45,102 bases of DNA from Polyangium sp. 15x6. GTDB taxonomy: Bacteria; Myxococcota_A; Polyangia; Polyangiales; Polyangiaceae. A program made the translations under genes and the position numbers. Below are positions 1 through 7,440 of the stretch, piece after piece. Below the pieces are notes generated by a model that did no database searches, was not told the origin of the DNA, and saw only the letters and a list, made by a program, of their open reading frames with translations. The stretch is from the NCBI RefSeq assembly GCF_029960785.1, contig NZ_JASBQE010000097.1:1-45102 (forward strand), given 5' to 3'. Position 1 is the stretch's first letter, and each line of letters opens with the position of its first letter.

Positions 1-224
1 GTGACGGCTCATGCCTCATTGGCATGACGTGTTGCCTCGACCGTGCTTGCGCAGGTCGAAGGCGAGGGCCACGTCACCACACGTTATTGCGTGTTGCGTA
101 CAATCCAGTTTTCAAGGACCGAGCCGAAGGCTTTCGGCAGATACTCCTGCCATTCCTTCGTTCTGTCGTCTCGCCGTTCGTCCAGGCCGCTTTCGCGACG
201 CCGTTTGTCTCGGCGAGGTCGGTT
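1..224 (-). promoter_or_regulatory. Probable leader of a leftward rRNA operon
   Basis: There is no protein gene here. Read on the minus strand, this stretch lies downstream of four tandem promoters. It contains GGTCCTTGAAAA (complement of 109-120), close to the boxA antitermination element found in rRNA leaders and spacers, followed by CTGGATTG. Nearer the left edge is a perfect hairpin at 9-27 (TCATGCC, TCATT loop, GGCATGA) and an interrupted inverted repeat around 36-62. Leaders of this kind normally precede 16S rRNA, so I infer that a 16S gene starts just beyond position 1. No mature rRNA sequence is visible in the window. Confidence 0.6.
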
Positions 225-253
225 GATTTAGTTGCCTTTCGGCGTCCCGTCAA
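225..253 (-). promoter_or_regulatory. rrn promoter P1 (nearest to the leader)
   Basis: On the minus strand the -35 box is TTGACG (complement of 248-253). A 17-nt spacer separates it from the -10 box TAAATC (complement of 225-230). Directly upstream is a run of nine A's (T-tract 256-264 on the plus strand), positioned like an UP element. It is the most leader-proximal of four similar promoters. Confidence 0.65.
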
Positions 254-345
254 CCTTTTTTTTTCGAGTCAGTCGTTTTCTTTTTCGACCGACTCTCCCT
301 TCGCTCGAGACCGCTCATCGCGGCGTCTTTGCGTCGGGGCGGCGG

Positions 346-373
346 ACTTTACTCATCGAGTTCCGCCTGTCAA
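346..373 (-). promoter_or_regulatory. rrn promoter P2
   Basis: On the minus strand a consensus -35 TTGACA (368-373) is separated by 16 nt from TAAAGT (346-351). A GC-rich discriminator (CCGCC) follows at once, as in promoters under stringent control. An A-tract lies upstream of the -35. It occupies the same place in its repeat unit as P3. Confidence 0.7.
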
Positions 374-535
374 CCGCCTTGTTGCTTTTTTTCGTCCCGT
401 CTCTTCCGCTTTTCCTCTCCCTCTTGCGAGGGCGAAGGAGCGAGGCAAACCTCGCCCTATCGAGCTGAAGAACCGGGACGATAGCCCTCGGCGGCCCCTC
501 CGCGGCAGCTTGCGCCGTCGCATCGAGGGGGGCGG

Positions 536-563
536 ACTTTACTCATCGAGTTCCGCCTGTCAA
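536..563 (-). promoter_or_regulatory. rrn promoter P3
   Basis: On the minus strand TTGACA (558-563), a 16-nt spacer and TAAAGT (536-541) are followed by the CCGCC discriminator. A seven-A tract lies upstream. The core is identical to P2, 190 bp away. Confidence 0.7.
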
Positions 564-722
564 CTGCCTCGTCGCCTTTTTTTCGTCCCGTCTCTTCCGC
601 TTTTCCCCGCCTTTCGCGGGGCGAAGGAGAGAGCCAAACTCACTCCTTCTTGCTGAAGAACCGGGGCGATGGCCCTCGGCAGCTCCCTTCGCGGCAGCAG
701 CGCCGTCGCGTTGGGGAGGCGG

Positions 723-750
723 ACTCTACTCACCCCTCCCCTCCTGTCAA
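723..750 (-). promoter_or_regulatory. rrn promoter P4 (most distal)
   Basis: On the minus strand TTGACA (745-750), a 16-nt spacer and TAGAGT (723-728) are followed by CCGCC. An eight-A tract lies upstream (T-run near 762-769 on the plus strand). It sits 187 bp upstream of P3. Confidence 0.65.
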
Positions 751-833
751 CAACCAGCATGTTTTTTTTCCGTCCGTCTTGTCCTGCCGCCGGTTTCTCC
801 GCGAAAACGCCGGCCAAGACGAACGGGCCACGT

Positions 834-1496
834 CTAGATGAGCTCCTCGACGTGCTCATCCGCAAACCAGCGGCCACGGCACTCGCGCACGAGGAGCATC
901 TCCGCGCCGCTCGGCAAACGCACGCGAAAGCCCTTCTCCCGCCCGCGAAGTCCCACAATCGCCCCCATCACCTCGATGGGCTGCCAGCCGCCCGCCGCCC
1001 GGAGCTGCCGCGGACGCGAATGATCCGGCGGGGCCGTCTCCACGTCGACGCGGAACCACTTCGTGCTGCCCTGCGGCCGCGCCCAGCCCGCCTCCGCGTA
1101 GAGCTGCGCCTCGATCTCCTCGAGCGTGCGCTTGGAAGCCGCGAACGCCGCGAGCGGATGAAACACGACGACGAGGGCATACCCCTCCGGAAGCTGCCGC
1201 ACGATGTACCCACGGCCGCGCGCACGGACCGTGATCTGCTTGGGCGACGCGAAGTTCGACGTCTCCCGGAGCTCACCGAGCACGATCTGCCAGTGCGCCG
1301 CGGCTACTTTGAGGTCGAACGGATCGAGGAGGCCGAAGTAGTCGACGGTCTCCCCTTCCGCGTCGACGAGCGCCGCGCCCTTCGCGCCAGGCAAGGCCTG
1401 CACGAGACGCTCGAGGATCGTCGTGAAGGTCGTCGCCTCCTGATCACGCGGCGGAGGCGCAGGACGAGGACGGCGGGATCGCGTGCGTTCGCTCAT
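834..1496 (-). CDS. Roadblock/LC7-domain protein
   Basis: This 220-residue protein has a basic, proline-rich N-terminus (residues 1-20) followed by a roadblock/LC7-like fold at roughly residues 20-125. That fold is recognisable from the opening helix (TFTTILERLVQALPGAKGAA), the LVDAEGETVDYFG strand and a later hydrophobic strand (YALVVVFHP). Roadblock proteins regulate small Ras-like GTPases; in myxobacteria the best known is MglB, partner of MglA. This one is longer than MglB, with about 90 extra residues ending EELI, and no GTPase gene is next to it. Its ATG overlaps the stop of the upstream PpiC-like gene (ATGA), so the two are probably translationally coupled. The fold call is fairly secure; the partner is unknown. 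Confidence 0.7.
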   Translation of the reverse strand: MSERTRSRRPRPAPPPRDQEATTFTTILERLVQALPGAKGAALVDAEGETVDYFGLLDPFDLKVAAAHWQIVLGELRETSNFASPKQITVRARGRGYIVRQLPEGYALVVVFHPLAAFAASKRTLEEIEAQLYAEAGWARPQGSTKWFRVDVETAPPDHSRPRQLRAAGGWQPIEVMGAIVGLRGREKGFRVRLPSGAEMLLVRECRGRWFADEHVEELI

Positions 1497-2521
1497 CGCT
1501 CGATCGGGACCAGGGCGAGGAGCGACTCCGCGCTCCGCTCGACGAGGACATCACGCCGCAGCCCTTCGAGGAGCTTCGACCGCGCCGCACTCGCGCGGCC
1601 CCACACGACCTCGTCACGCACGAGCCTCCGTCGCTCCTCCAAGGGAACGACCGACGCCTGCGTGCGCTCGAGCAAGACGAGCACGTGCACGCCATACGAC
1701 GTGGGAACGAGGGGGCTCGTGTCGCCGCGCGCCCCGAGCTCGCTCGCCGCACGCGCAAACGATTCCACCAGCGTCCCACCTTCAGGCCGGATCAAGCGCC
1801 CGTCCGCCGTGACCGGCGCGAGCGCCTCCACGACGATCTCGAAGCCATCCTTGTCGACGCCGTCGACGGCGCTTCGAAACGAGGCGACGACCGGGTCGTT
1901 CACCTCCTCGAACGGGCGCTTCGGCTGCGGGCGCGCGATCGTGCGCGCCGACGCCGCGACCGGCAGGACCGCCTCGCGGATCGCACGCGCCACGGCCTCG
2001 GCGCGGTTCTTCGTCGCCGCATCCGCGTTCTCGGCGAACCGCACGACCGCATGCACGGTGCGAAACCCCTCCGGACGATCGAGCTCGATCCACCGCCGCG
2101 CCATCACGCGCTCGAGCTCCGCGTCCGTCACCGGCCCCTTTTGATCCGCCTCCGCGAGGAGCTGATGCAAGAGCCGACGCGCGAGCGACGCGCTCACACG
2201 GCCCTCGAGATCGGGATCGTTCGACGCACTGCGCGACCGAGCCTCGCTCGCGAAGAGCGCGTCGCGGATCGCGAGATCCCGCGCTGCCGCCACATCGACG
2301 CCCTGCGCCGCCGCGATGCGCGCCACCGTGCCTTCGTTCACCTCTTCCTGCCCGACCCGCGCGACGGTCCCCGCGGCGAGCGTGCCTCGCTCGGGCGGCG
2401 GTCCCGAAGATCCGCCGGAGCCGCCGCATCCGGCCGCGGCTACCACGAGCGAGACGAGCGACACGAGGCACGGCGCGGAAAGCCCGAGCCCGTCGCGCAG
2501 CACGCCCGCGCGCACGCTCAT
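1493..2521 (-). CDS. PpiC/SurA-like peptidyl-prolyl isomerase lipoprotein
   Basis: The ATG at 2521 gives 342 residues with a clean lipoprotein signal: a hydrophobic core and lipobox AAAGC, then a Gly/Ser linker. A longer frame exists upstream but reads as arginine-rich non-coding translation, so I chose 2521. The SurA-like helical N-domain runs over about residues 45-150 (TVARVGQEEVNEGTVARIAA) and a parvulin-like domain follows, ending in the typical SPLVPTSYGVHVLVLLER strand. Such proteins assist folding of outer-membrane or secreted proteins. It overlaps the small membrane gene upstream and the roadblock gene downstream by 4 nt each, an arrangement that suggests coordinated synthesis. Isomerase activity is inferred from the fold; the active-site residues were not verified. 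Confidence 0.75.
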   Translation of the reverse strand: MSVRAGVLRDGLGLSAPCLVSLVSLVVAAAGCGGSGGSSGPPPERGTLAAGTVARVGQEEVNEGTVARIAAAQGVDVAAARDLAIRDALFASEARSRSASNDPDLEGRVSASLARRLLHQLLAEADQKGPVTDAELERVMARRWIELDRPEGFRTVHAVVRFAENADAATKNRAEAVARAIREAVLPVAASARTIARPQPKRPFEEVNDPVVASFRSAVDGVDKDGFEIVVEALAPVTADGRLIRPEGGTLVESFARAASELGARGDTSPLVPTSYGVHVLVLLERTQASVVPLEERRRLVRDEVVWGRASAARSKLLEGLRRDVLVERSAESLLALVPIER

Positions 2522-2763
2522 CCACCCCCCCGCGGGCGCAAGAGCTCCGTCGACGCTCGCAAGGAGAGGCCACCGATCACGAGGAGGTAGACCGCCTTGA
2601 AGTCGTCGCGCTGGCCGAGCGCATGAACGCCGAATCCAAAGGCGGTAGCGGCTGCGAAGAGCAGGAGCACCGCGAAGGCGTCGATCGCGCGAGACACGAT
2701 GGGAGCATACCTCGGCGCGCCCGGCCTGTGGGGCAGGACCGGTCCGGAAACGTTCTCGAACAT
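2518..2763 (-). CDS. Small two-helix membrane protein
   Basis: This 81-residue protein has two predicted membrane segments, about residues 27-50 (AFAVLLLFAAATAFGFGVHAL) and 57-68 (AVYLLVIGGLSL), and an Arg/Gly tail. I recognise no family. It is supported mainly by context: its stop overlaps the ATG of the PpiC-like lipoprotein gene (ATGA) and it lies in a co-directional run. The ATG at 2763 lacks a clear ribosome site; a GTG at 2697, just before the first membrane segment, is an alternative start. It may anchor or assist the lipoprotein next to it, but that is conjecture. Confidence 0.5.
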   Translation of the reverse strand: MFENVSGPVLPHRPGAPRYAPIVSRAIDAFAVLLLFAAATAFGFGVHALGQRDDFKAVYLLVIGGLSLRASTELLRPRGGG

Positions 2764-2826
2764 GGGCGAATGACGCCGAGAATGCCCCGCGGCCCCACCG
2801 AACGCCTGGATTCGTCCGCCAGGCGA

Positions 2827-3645
2827 CTACCGGCGCATCAGGACGACGGCGACCCCCGCCACCACGAAGACGACGAGCATGAGGAGCGATTTCCCAGCCG
2901 CAGGCGTCACGCGGCGCGAGGACCTCGACGAACGTTTGCCACGATCGACGGCCACCATCGCCGCGACCGCGCTGATGGCGACCGCACAAGCAACCGCGAC
3001 GGCCTGCGCCGCGAGCGCGCGATCACCATCACGCACGTGCCACGCGAGGACGAGGTAAACGAGGCCCGCGAGGATGCCGACGGTCGCGATGGGGATCGCC
3101 CCCCGCGGCAACGTCGAGCGCGCTTGCAGGAGCGGCGCGTCGGGATCCCGCGGGGCTTCGGGCTTCGACGGGCCCGTCTCCCAGCGCTCGCGCCACGAGA
3201 GCGCGAACGCGCCCCACGCGATCGCGCCGACCGACGCGCGTAGAGGATCGAGCCGCGCGGGCGCGAGCGCCGGCGATCCGAGCAGCCACGCGCCCGTCGT
3301 GAGCGCGAGGAACGCGGTGATGCCGACGTGACGCGCGAGGGTCGGGCGGCTGCTCCGGAAGAGCGGACCCGCGAGGCCGGCAAGGAGGCCGACGACCGCG
3401 ACGAAGGCGGCAGGGCGCGCCGCGGAGCGCGAGAGCGCGGCGGGCGCGACGGTGGTCGCCCAGGCGACGAAGGTGGCGAGCAGGGTTTGTCCAGGGGAGT
3501 CCCCGGCGCGGATCTCGGCGACGAGACGCGCGACGGGCCCCTCGGCCTGGGGCGCGAGGGCGCGGGCCGGAGCGGCCTTCAGCGGCTCCGCGAGGGCCCC
3601 TTCGTGGTCGGTCTCGCTCGATCGCTGCTCCCGATCATCCGACAT
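2827..3645 (-). CDS. Multi-pass membrane protein, unknown function
   Basis: The 272-residue protein starts with a hydrophilic N-terminus of about 55 residues rich in Glu, Ala and Arg. About six hydrophobic segments follow, including ones near residues 57-75, 80-98, 108-128, 190-205, 215-233 and 252-270 (LLMLVVFVVAGVAVVLMRR at the C-terminus). I recognise no domain. The ATG at 3645 lies 6 nt after the ttcA stop, so it is probably translated from the same transcript. The small membrane protein and PpiC-like lipoprotein downstream suggest an envelope role, but the sequence alone does not show one. Confidence 0.6.
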   Translation of the reverse strand: MSDDREQRSSETDHEGALAEPLKAAPARALAPQAEGPVARLVAEIRAGDSPGQTLLATFVAWATTVAPAALSRSAARPAAFVAVVGLLAGLAGPLFRSSRPTLARHVGITAFLALTTGAWLLGSPALAPARLDPLRASVGAIAWGAFALSWRERWETGPSKPEAPRDPDAPLLQARSTLPRGAIPIATVGILAGLVYLVLAWHVRDGDRALAAQAVAVACAVAISAVAAMVAVDRGKRSSRSSRRVTPAAGKSLLMLVVFVVAGVAVVLMRR

Positions 3646-3651
3646 GCGTGC

Positions 3652-4515
3652 TCACACGATACTCCGATCGGAGAGCCTCGAAAGCGGAACGAAGCCGCCT
3701 GCGTCGTCGTCATCCCCGGCGAGCGCGGCCGAGGCCTCGCTGCCCGTTTCTTCCCGCGCGACTTCGAGGCCGAGCTTCTGCCACAGGCCCGCATCGAAGA
3801 GGTGGCTCGGCCGCACGTTGGCGAGCGCCGCGAGCATGTTCCGGCGCGCGCCGGGGCAACGCGCGTCGAGGTCGGCGAGCAAGCGGCTGATCGCCTTGCG
3901 CTGGAGGTTCTCCTGCGAGCCACAGAGGTCGCACGGCAGAATCGGGAACTTCTCCTCGGCCGCGAACGCCGCGAGGTCGTCCTCGGCGCAGAAGATGAGC
4001 GGGCGGATGACCACGTTCTTGCCGTCGTCCGCGACGAGCTTCGGCGGCATGGCCTTGAGCTGACCGGCGAAGACGAGGTTCAGCATCAAGGTGGTGATCG
4101 CGTCGTCGCGGTGGTGACCGAGCGCGATCTTCGTACAGCCCATCTCCTGCGCGATGCGATAGAGGATGCCGCGGCGCAGGCGCGAGCAGAGCGAGCAGTA
4201 CGTCTTTCCCTCGGGGATCTTGTCCGTGACGATCGAGTACGTGTCCTCGTTGATCATCACGAACTCGTGCCCGCGCGAGGCCATGTAGTCGCGCAGGAGG
4301 TGCCCCGGATAGCCGGGGTGCCCCTGGTCGATGTTCACCGCGACGACGCTGAAACGCACGGGGGCTCGGCGCGCGAGATCCACGAGCAGGTCGTGCATCG
4401 CGTAGCTGTCCTTGCCGCCCGAGACCGCGCAGAGGACGCGGTCGCCGTCGGAGAGCATCTTGAAGTCGGCGATCGCGCGGGACATCGCCCGCGCGAGCTT
4501 GCGGCGTAGGTTCAC
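3652..4515 (-). CDS. ttcA: tRNA 2-thiocytidine biosynthesis protein TtcA
   Basis: TtcA thiolates cytidine 32 of certain tRNAs in the cytoplasm using ATP and an iron-sulfur cluster. The PP-loop SGGKDS is present near the N-terminus, followed by the family signatures IPEGKTYCSLCSRLRRGILY and ALGHHRDD, and a second cysteine pair in PCDLCGSQ. These Cys residues match the cluster-binding positions of the E. coli protein. I chose the GTG at 4515, 10 nt after the pepA stop, because sequence upstream of it (from an ATG at 4569) is Ser/Arg-rich shadow of pepA. The resulting 287 residues are near the family's usual length. The C-terminus has an acidic stretch (DDDD) absent from E. coli TtcA. It is probably cotranscribed with pepA. 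Confidence 0.88.
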   Translation of the reverse strand: MNLRRKLARAMSRAIADFKMLSDGDRVLCAVSGGKDSYAMHDLLVDLARRAPVRFSVVAVNIDQGHPGYPGHLLRDYMASRGHEFVMINEDTYSIVTDKIPEGKTYCSLCSRLRRGILYRIAQEMGCTKIALGHHRDDAITTLMLNLVFAGQLKAMPPKLVADDGKNVVIRPLIFCAEDDLAAFAAEEKFPILPCDLCGSQENLQRKAISRLLADLDARCPGARRNMLAALANVRPSHLFDAGLWQKLGLEVAREETGSEASAALAGDDDDAGGFVPLSRLSDRSIV

Positions 4516-4525
4516 AGCGAGGATT

Positions 4526-6007
4526 TCAGGAGAGCTCTTCGATGAGCCGGAGGAACGTGAGGACCCCATGGCCCGTGCCGCCCTTGGGGTAGATGCCGTA
4601 GGGCTTGTTCGCAAGCGAGGGGCCGGCGATGTCCACGTGGATCCACGGGCGATCGCCCACGAACTCACGCAGGAAGAGCGCGGCCGTGATCGAGCCGCCC
4701 CAGCGATCCGCGGTGTGCTTGATGTCCGCCCAGTCGCTCTTCAGGCCCTCGCGCAGCTCCTCCACGAGCGGGAGCTGCCACGTCGACTCGCCCGCCGCCT
4801 TCGCCGCCTTGCGGAACTGATCGGCGAGCTCTTCGCGGTTCGCGAAGAAGCCGGAGACCGTGGGGCCGAGCGCGACGACGCACGCGCCGGTGAGCGTGGC
4901 GTTGTCGAGGATGAGATCGGGCTCGAGCGCGCGGGCGTACGCGAGGCAGTCCGCGAGGACGAGGCGGCCCTCGGCGTCCGTGTTGATGATCTCGACGGTC
5001 TTTCCATCGAGCGAGCCGAAGACGTCGCCCGGCCGGTAGGCGTTGCCGTCGGGCATGTTCTCGGCGCAGCCGATGATGCCGTGCACCTCGACGTTCGGCT
5101 TCGTGGCGGCGACGGCGGCCATGAGAGCGACCACGTTGGCCGCGCCGCCCATGTCGCCCTTCATCTCCTCCATGCCCTGCGCGGGCTTGATGCAGAGGCC
5201 GCCGCTGTCGAACGTGAGGCCCTTGCCGACGAAGACGAGCTTCTTCTTCGCGGGTTTCGCGGGCTTGTACGTGAGGTGCACGAGGCGCGGATCCCGCGCG
5301 CTGCCCTGGCCGACGGCCAGGATGAGCTTCATGCCGCGCTTCGTGAGCTGAGCTTTGTCGAAGATCTTGCACTCGAGGCCGTTCGCCTTGGCGACCTCCT
5401 CGGCCGCCTTCGCGAGCTTCTCGGGGTAGAGCTCGTTCGGGGGCGTATTGATGAGGTCGCGCGCGATGCACACCGACTCGCCGACCTTCTGGCCGAGCGC
5501 CGCGCCGTCACGATCGGCCTTGCTCACGCGGCCCGCCGTCGCGAGCGTGACGCGCGCGAGGTTCGTCTTCGGGATGCGATCGCCCGTGAGGAAGCTCGTG
5601 AAACGGTAGGCGCCGAGCACCACGCCCTCGGCCGCGGCGCGCGCGGCGTGCAGGGCGCCCTCGGGCAGCGCGATCGTGAGCGACTCGGCCTTGCCGCCGA
5701 GCGCGAGCCGCGCGCCCTTCGCCGCGAGGAGCCGGACCTCGACGTCGGTGACGTTCGCCTTGCCCAGACCCATCAGGAGAACGCGGTGCGCGGCGAGCGC
5801 GCCGTTCGTCTGCAAATCGAGCGTCTGGTCCTTTTTCCCCGTGAAATCCTCGCGTTTGACGAGACGGGAGACGACCGGACCGAGCGCCCCCTCGAGCTGC
5901 GCGAGGATGCCCTCCTTCGTCGTGGCCCCCTCGGGCACGCCGATGACGGCGACGTCGGCGTCGATCCGAAGCGGGTCCTGGGAAACGACGGAAAGCTTGA
6001 TGGACAT
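4526..6007 (-). CDS. pepA: Leucyl (cytosol) aminopeptidase, M17 family
   Basis: This M17 aminopeptidase removes N-terminal residues from peptides using two metal ions. The signature NTDAEGRL is present, together with the metal-ligand region GKGLTFDSGG and the segment KGDMGGAANV. The N-terminal M17 domain covers about residues 1-165 and the catalytic domain the rest. I chose the ATG at 6007 because AGGAGA lies 5 nt upstream, which gives 493 residues, normal for the family. It heads the leftward run ttcA-membrane proteins-ppiC-roadblock. Some PepA proteins also bind DNA; nothing here decides whether this one does. Confidence 0.93.
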   Translation of the reverse strand: MSIKLSVVSQDPLRIDADVAVIGVPEGATTKEGILAQLEGALGPVVSRLVKREDFTGKKDQTLDLQTNGALAAHRVLLMGLGKANVTDVEVRLLAAKGARLALGGKAESLTIALPEGALHAARAAAEGVVLGAYRFTSFLTGDRIPKTNLARVTLATAGRVSKADRDGAALGQKVGESVCIARDLINTPPNELYPEKLAKAAEEVAKANGLECKIFDKAQLTKRGMKLILAVGQGSARDPRLVHLTYKPAKPAKKKLVFVGKGLTFDSGGLCIKPAQGMEEMKGDMGGAANVVALMAAVAATKPNVEVHGIIGCAENMPDGNAYRPGDVFGSLDGKTVEIINTDAEGRLVLADCLAYARALEPDLILDNATLTGACVVALGPTVSGFFANREELADQFRKAAKAAGESTWQLPLVEELREGLKSDWADIKHTADRWGGSITAALFLREFVGDRPWIHVDIAGPSLANKPYGIYPKGGTGHGVLTFLRLIEELS

Positions 6008-6136
6008 GCGTTCTCCTGGACGATTGCGTGCGAGACCCCTCGGGGTCGGGGCGCGCATCTAATCACGAGACGCAGGCAACGTCGACCGATCGTCTCGTGG
6101 GTTTTACGGGGATGGACGGCGCGCACCACGCCATGT

Positions 6137-6286
6137 GACGCTTGGGGCTGCGCTCGGACAAGCCGAGCTACGCCCCAAACCCCTTCGACGCTTGGGGCTG
6201 CGCTCGGACAAGCCGAGCTACGCCCCAAACCCCTTCGACGCTTGGGGCTGCGCTCGGACAAGCCGAGCTACACCCCAAACCCCATG
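6137..6286. repeat. Three tandem 50-bp palindromic repeats
   Basis: Three head-to-tail copies (6137-6186, 6187-6236, 6237-6286) are identical except for one transition in the third copy and a changed end. Each can fold into a hairpin with outer arms TTGGGGC/GCCCCAA, an internal TGC/TAC mismatch, inner arms GCTCGG/CCGAGC and loop ACAAG. The array is bracketed by CCATGTGACG at 6131-6140 and 6282-6291. It fills most of the 346-bp gap between fbaB and pepA, and I see nothing else in the remainder. A variant of the same palindrome lies inside the kinase gene at 43822-43860. It resembles a REP-type dispersed element; an attenuator or RNA-processing role for fbaB-pepA readthrough is possible. Confidence 0.85.
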
Positions 6287-6353
6287 TGACGCGCGCCGCA
6301 TCGGGGTGCGTCGCCGCGCTGCGGCAAGGCCGGCGCGTGGAACGCGTGTGCGC

Positions 6354-7289
6354 TCAGCGGCCTGCGGCGGACGCTTCTTTGTAGATGCGGATGACGTTCG
6401 TGAGGAGCTCGGCGCCCTCGGCGCGGGGCCGCTGGAACGCGTTGCGCCCCATGATCGAGCCGAACGAGCCGCCCGCGGCGAGCTCGCGCACCTCGGCGAG
6501 CACGGCGTCCACGCCCTTGGCCTCGCCGCCCGAGAAGATGACGACGCGCCGGCCGTTGAACGTCGACTGAATGACGTGGCGGATCCGTTCAGAGAGCGTC
6601 GCGATCGGGATGTTGTACTTCTCGTACATCTTCCGCGCCTCGTCCTGCTCGATGTGCGCCGTCGGAGGTTTGACCTTCACGATGTGCGCGCCGAGCTCGG
6701 CCGCGATGTGCGAGGCGTAGGCGATGACGTCGATGCCCGTCTCGCCGGCCTTCGACAGCGCGCCGCGCGCGTACGACCAGACGATGACGACGAGGCCCTT
6801 GCGCTTGGCCTCGAGCGTGATCTCCCGGAGATCCTCGTACATCTGGTTGCGAGCGCCGGAGCCCGGATAGATCGTGTAGCCGATGCCGACGCAGCCGAGG
6901 CGGAGGGCGTCCTCGACCGAGCCCGTGATGGCCGAGATCGGGTGCTCCGGTTTGCCGAGCGAGTCGCTATTGTTGAGCTTGAGGATGAGCGGGATCTGAC
7001 CCGCGAACTTGGCGGCGCCGGCCTCGAGGAAGCCGAGCGGCGCCGCGTACGCGTTGCAGCCCGTGTCGATCGCGAGCTGGTAGTGGTAGTCCGGATCGTT
7101 CGCCTCGGGGTTCGGCGCGAACGACCGCACCGGGCCGTGCTCGAAGCCCTGATCCACGGGCAGGATGACGAGCTTGCCCGTACCCGCGAGCGCGCCGTGG
7201 TTCAGGAGGCGCACGAGGTTCGTCTGGGTACCGGGATTGTCCGAGGAGTACCAAGAGAGGATCTGCTTGACGCGATCGGTGAGAGCCAT
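6354..7289 (-). CDS. fbaB: Class I fructose-bisphosphate aldolase (DhnA/FbaB type)
   Basis: This enzyme cleaves or forms fructose 1,6-bisphosphate through a Schiff-base lysine. The protein (311 residues) matches the bacterial/archaeal DhnA-type class I family, with PVDQGFEHGP near residues 44-53, IGYTIYPGS near 136-144 and AHIVKVKPP near 201-209, where Lys205 or Lys207 is the likely Schiff-base residue. The ATG at 7289 is preceded by GGAG. It diverges from fbp across a 151-bp gap, which puts two sequential gluconeogenic steps under one shared regulatory region. Downstream lies the 50-bp palindrome array and then pepA. Confidence 0.93.
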   Translation of the reverse strand: MALTDRVKQILSWYSSDNPGTQTNLVRLLNHGALAGTGKLVILPVDQGFEHGPVRSFAPNPEANDPDYHYQLAIDTGCNAYAAPLGFLEAGAAKFAGQIPLILKLNNSDSLGKPEHPISAITGSVEDALRLGCVGIGYTIYPGSGARNQMYEDLREITLEAKRKGLVVIVWSYARGALSKAGETGIDVIAYASHIAAELGAHIVKVKPPTAHIEQDEARKMYEKYNIPIATLSERIRHVIQSTFNGRRVVIFSGGEAKGVDAVLAEVRELAAGGSFGSIMGRNAFQRPRAEGAELLTNVIRIYKEASAAGR

Positions 7290-7440
7290 GGTCGTCTCCG
7301 GTGGGTTTCGCCCGGCGCGCGGGCACGGTTCGGCAGGCTAGGCCGCGAGCGGCCCTTCCGCAACGAACACCGATGCTCCGGAATCGGACGACGTCGGGTG
7401 GGGGGCCGTGGTAGACGGCAGGCCCCCGAGGGGAAACACG

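Larger units (their letters stand above)
340..776. repeat. Tandem ~190-bp promoter-bearing repeat
   Basis: Two closely similar units (about 340-529 and 530-719) and a diverged third (about 720-776 and beyond) each carry the same order of parts: promoter core, T-rich tract, CGTCCCGTCTCTTCCGC block, GCTGAAGAACCGGG block, and CTCGGC-rich block. The array therefore looks like duplication of a whole promoter unit. Short open frames across it have no ribosome site and no recognisable product, so I regard the stretch as non-coding. Confidence 0.65.

Noticed and set aside
24-958. Long open frames in the first 950 bases
   Set aside because: They are arginine/serine-rich translations of the promoter array and of the roadblock gene's opposite strand, with no ribosome site or recognisable domain.
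2522-2989. N-terminal extension of the PpiC-like gene
   Set aside because: The upstream 156 residues are Arg/Gly-rich and would bury the lipoprotein signal at 2521, which has a clean lipobox.
4516-4668. N-terminal extension of ttcA
   Set aside because: The Ser/Arg/Ala-rich segment overlaps the end of pepA and has no counterpart in TtcA proteins.
4412-6289. 625-residue open frame antisense to pepA
   Set aside because: It is an antisense shadow of a fully conserved M17 aminopeptidase and lacks any family similarity.
6131-6291. Insertion sequence with CCATGTGACG target duplications
   Set aside because: There is no transposase gene or terminal inverted repeats; the repeated 10-mer may belong to the repeat unit's own flank.
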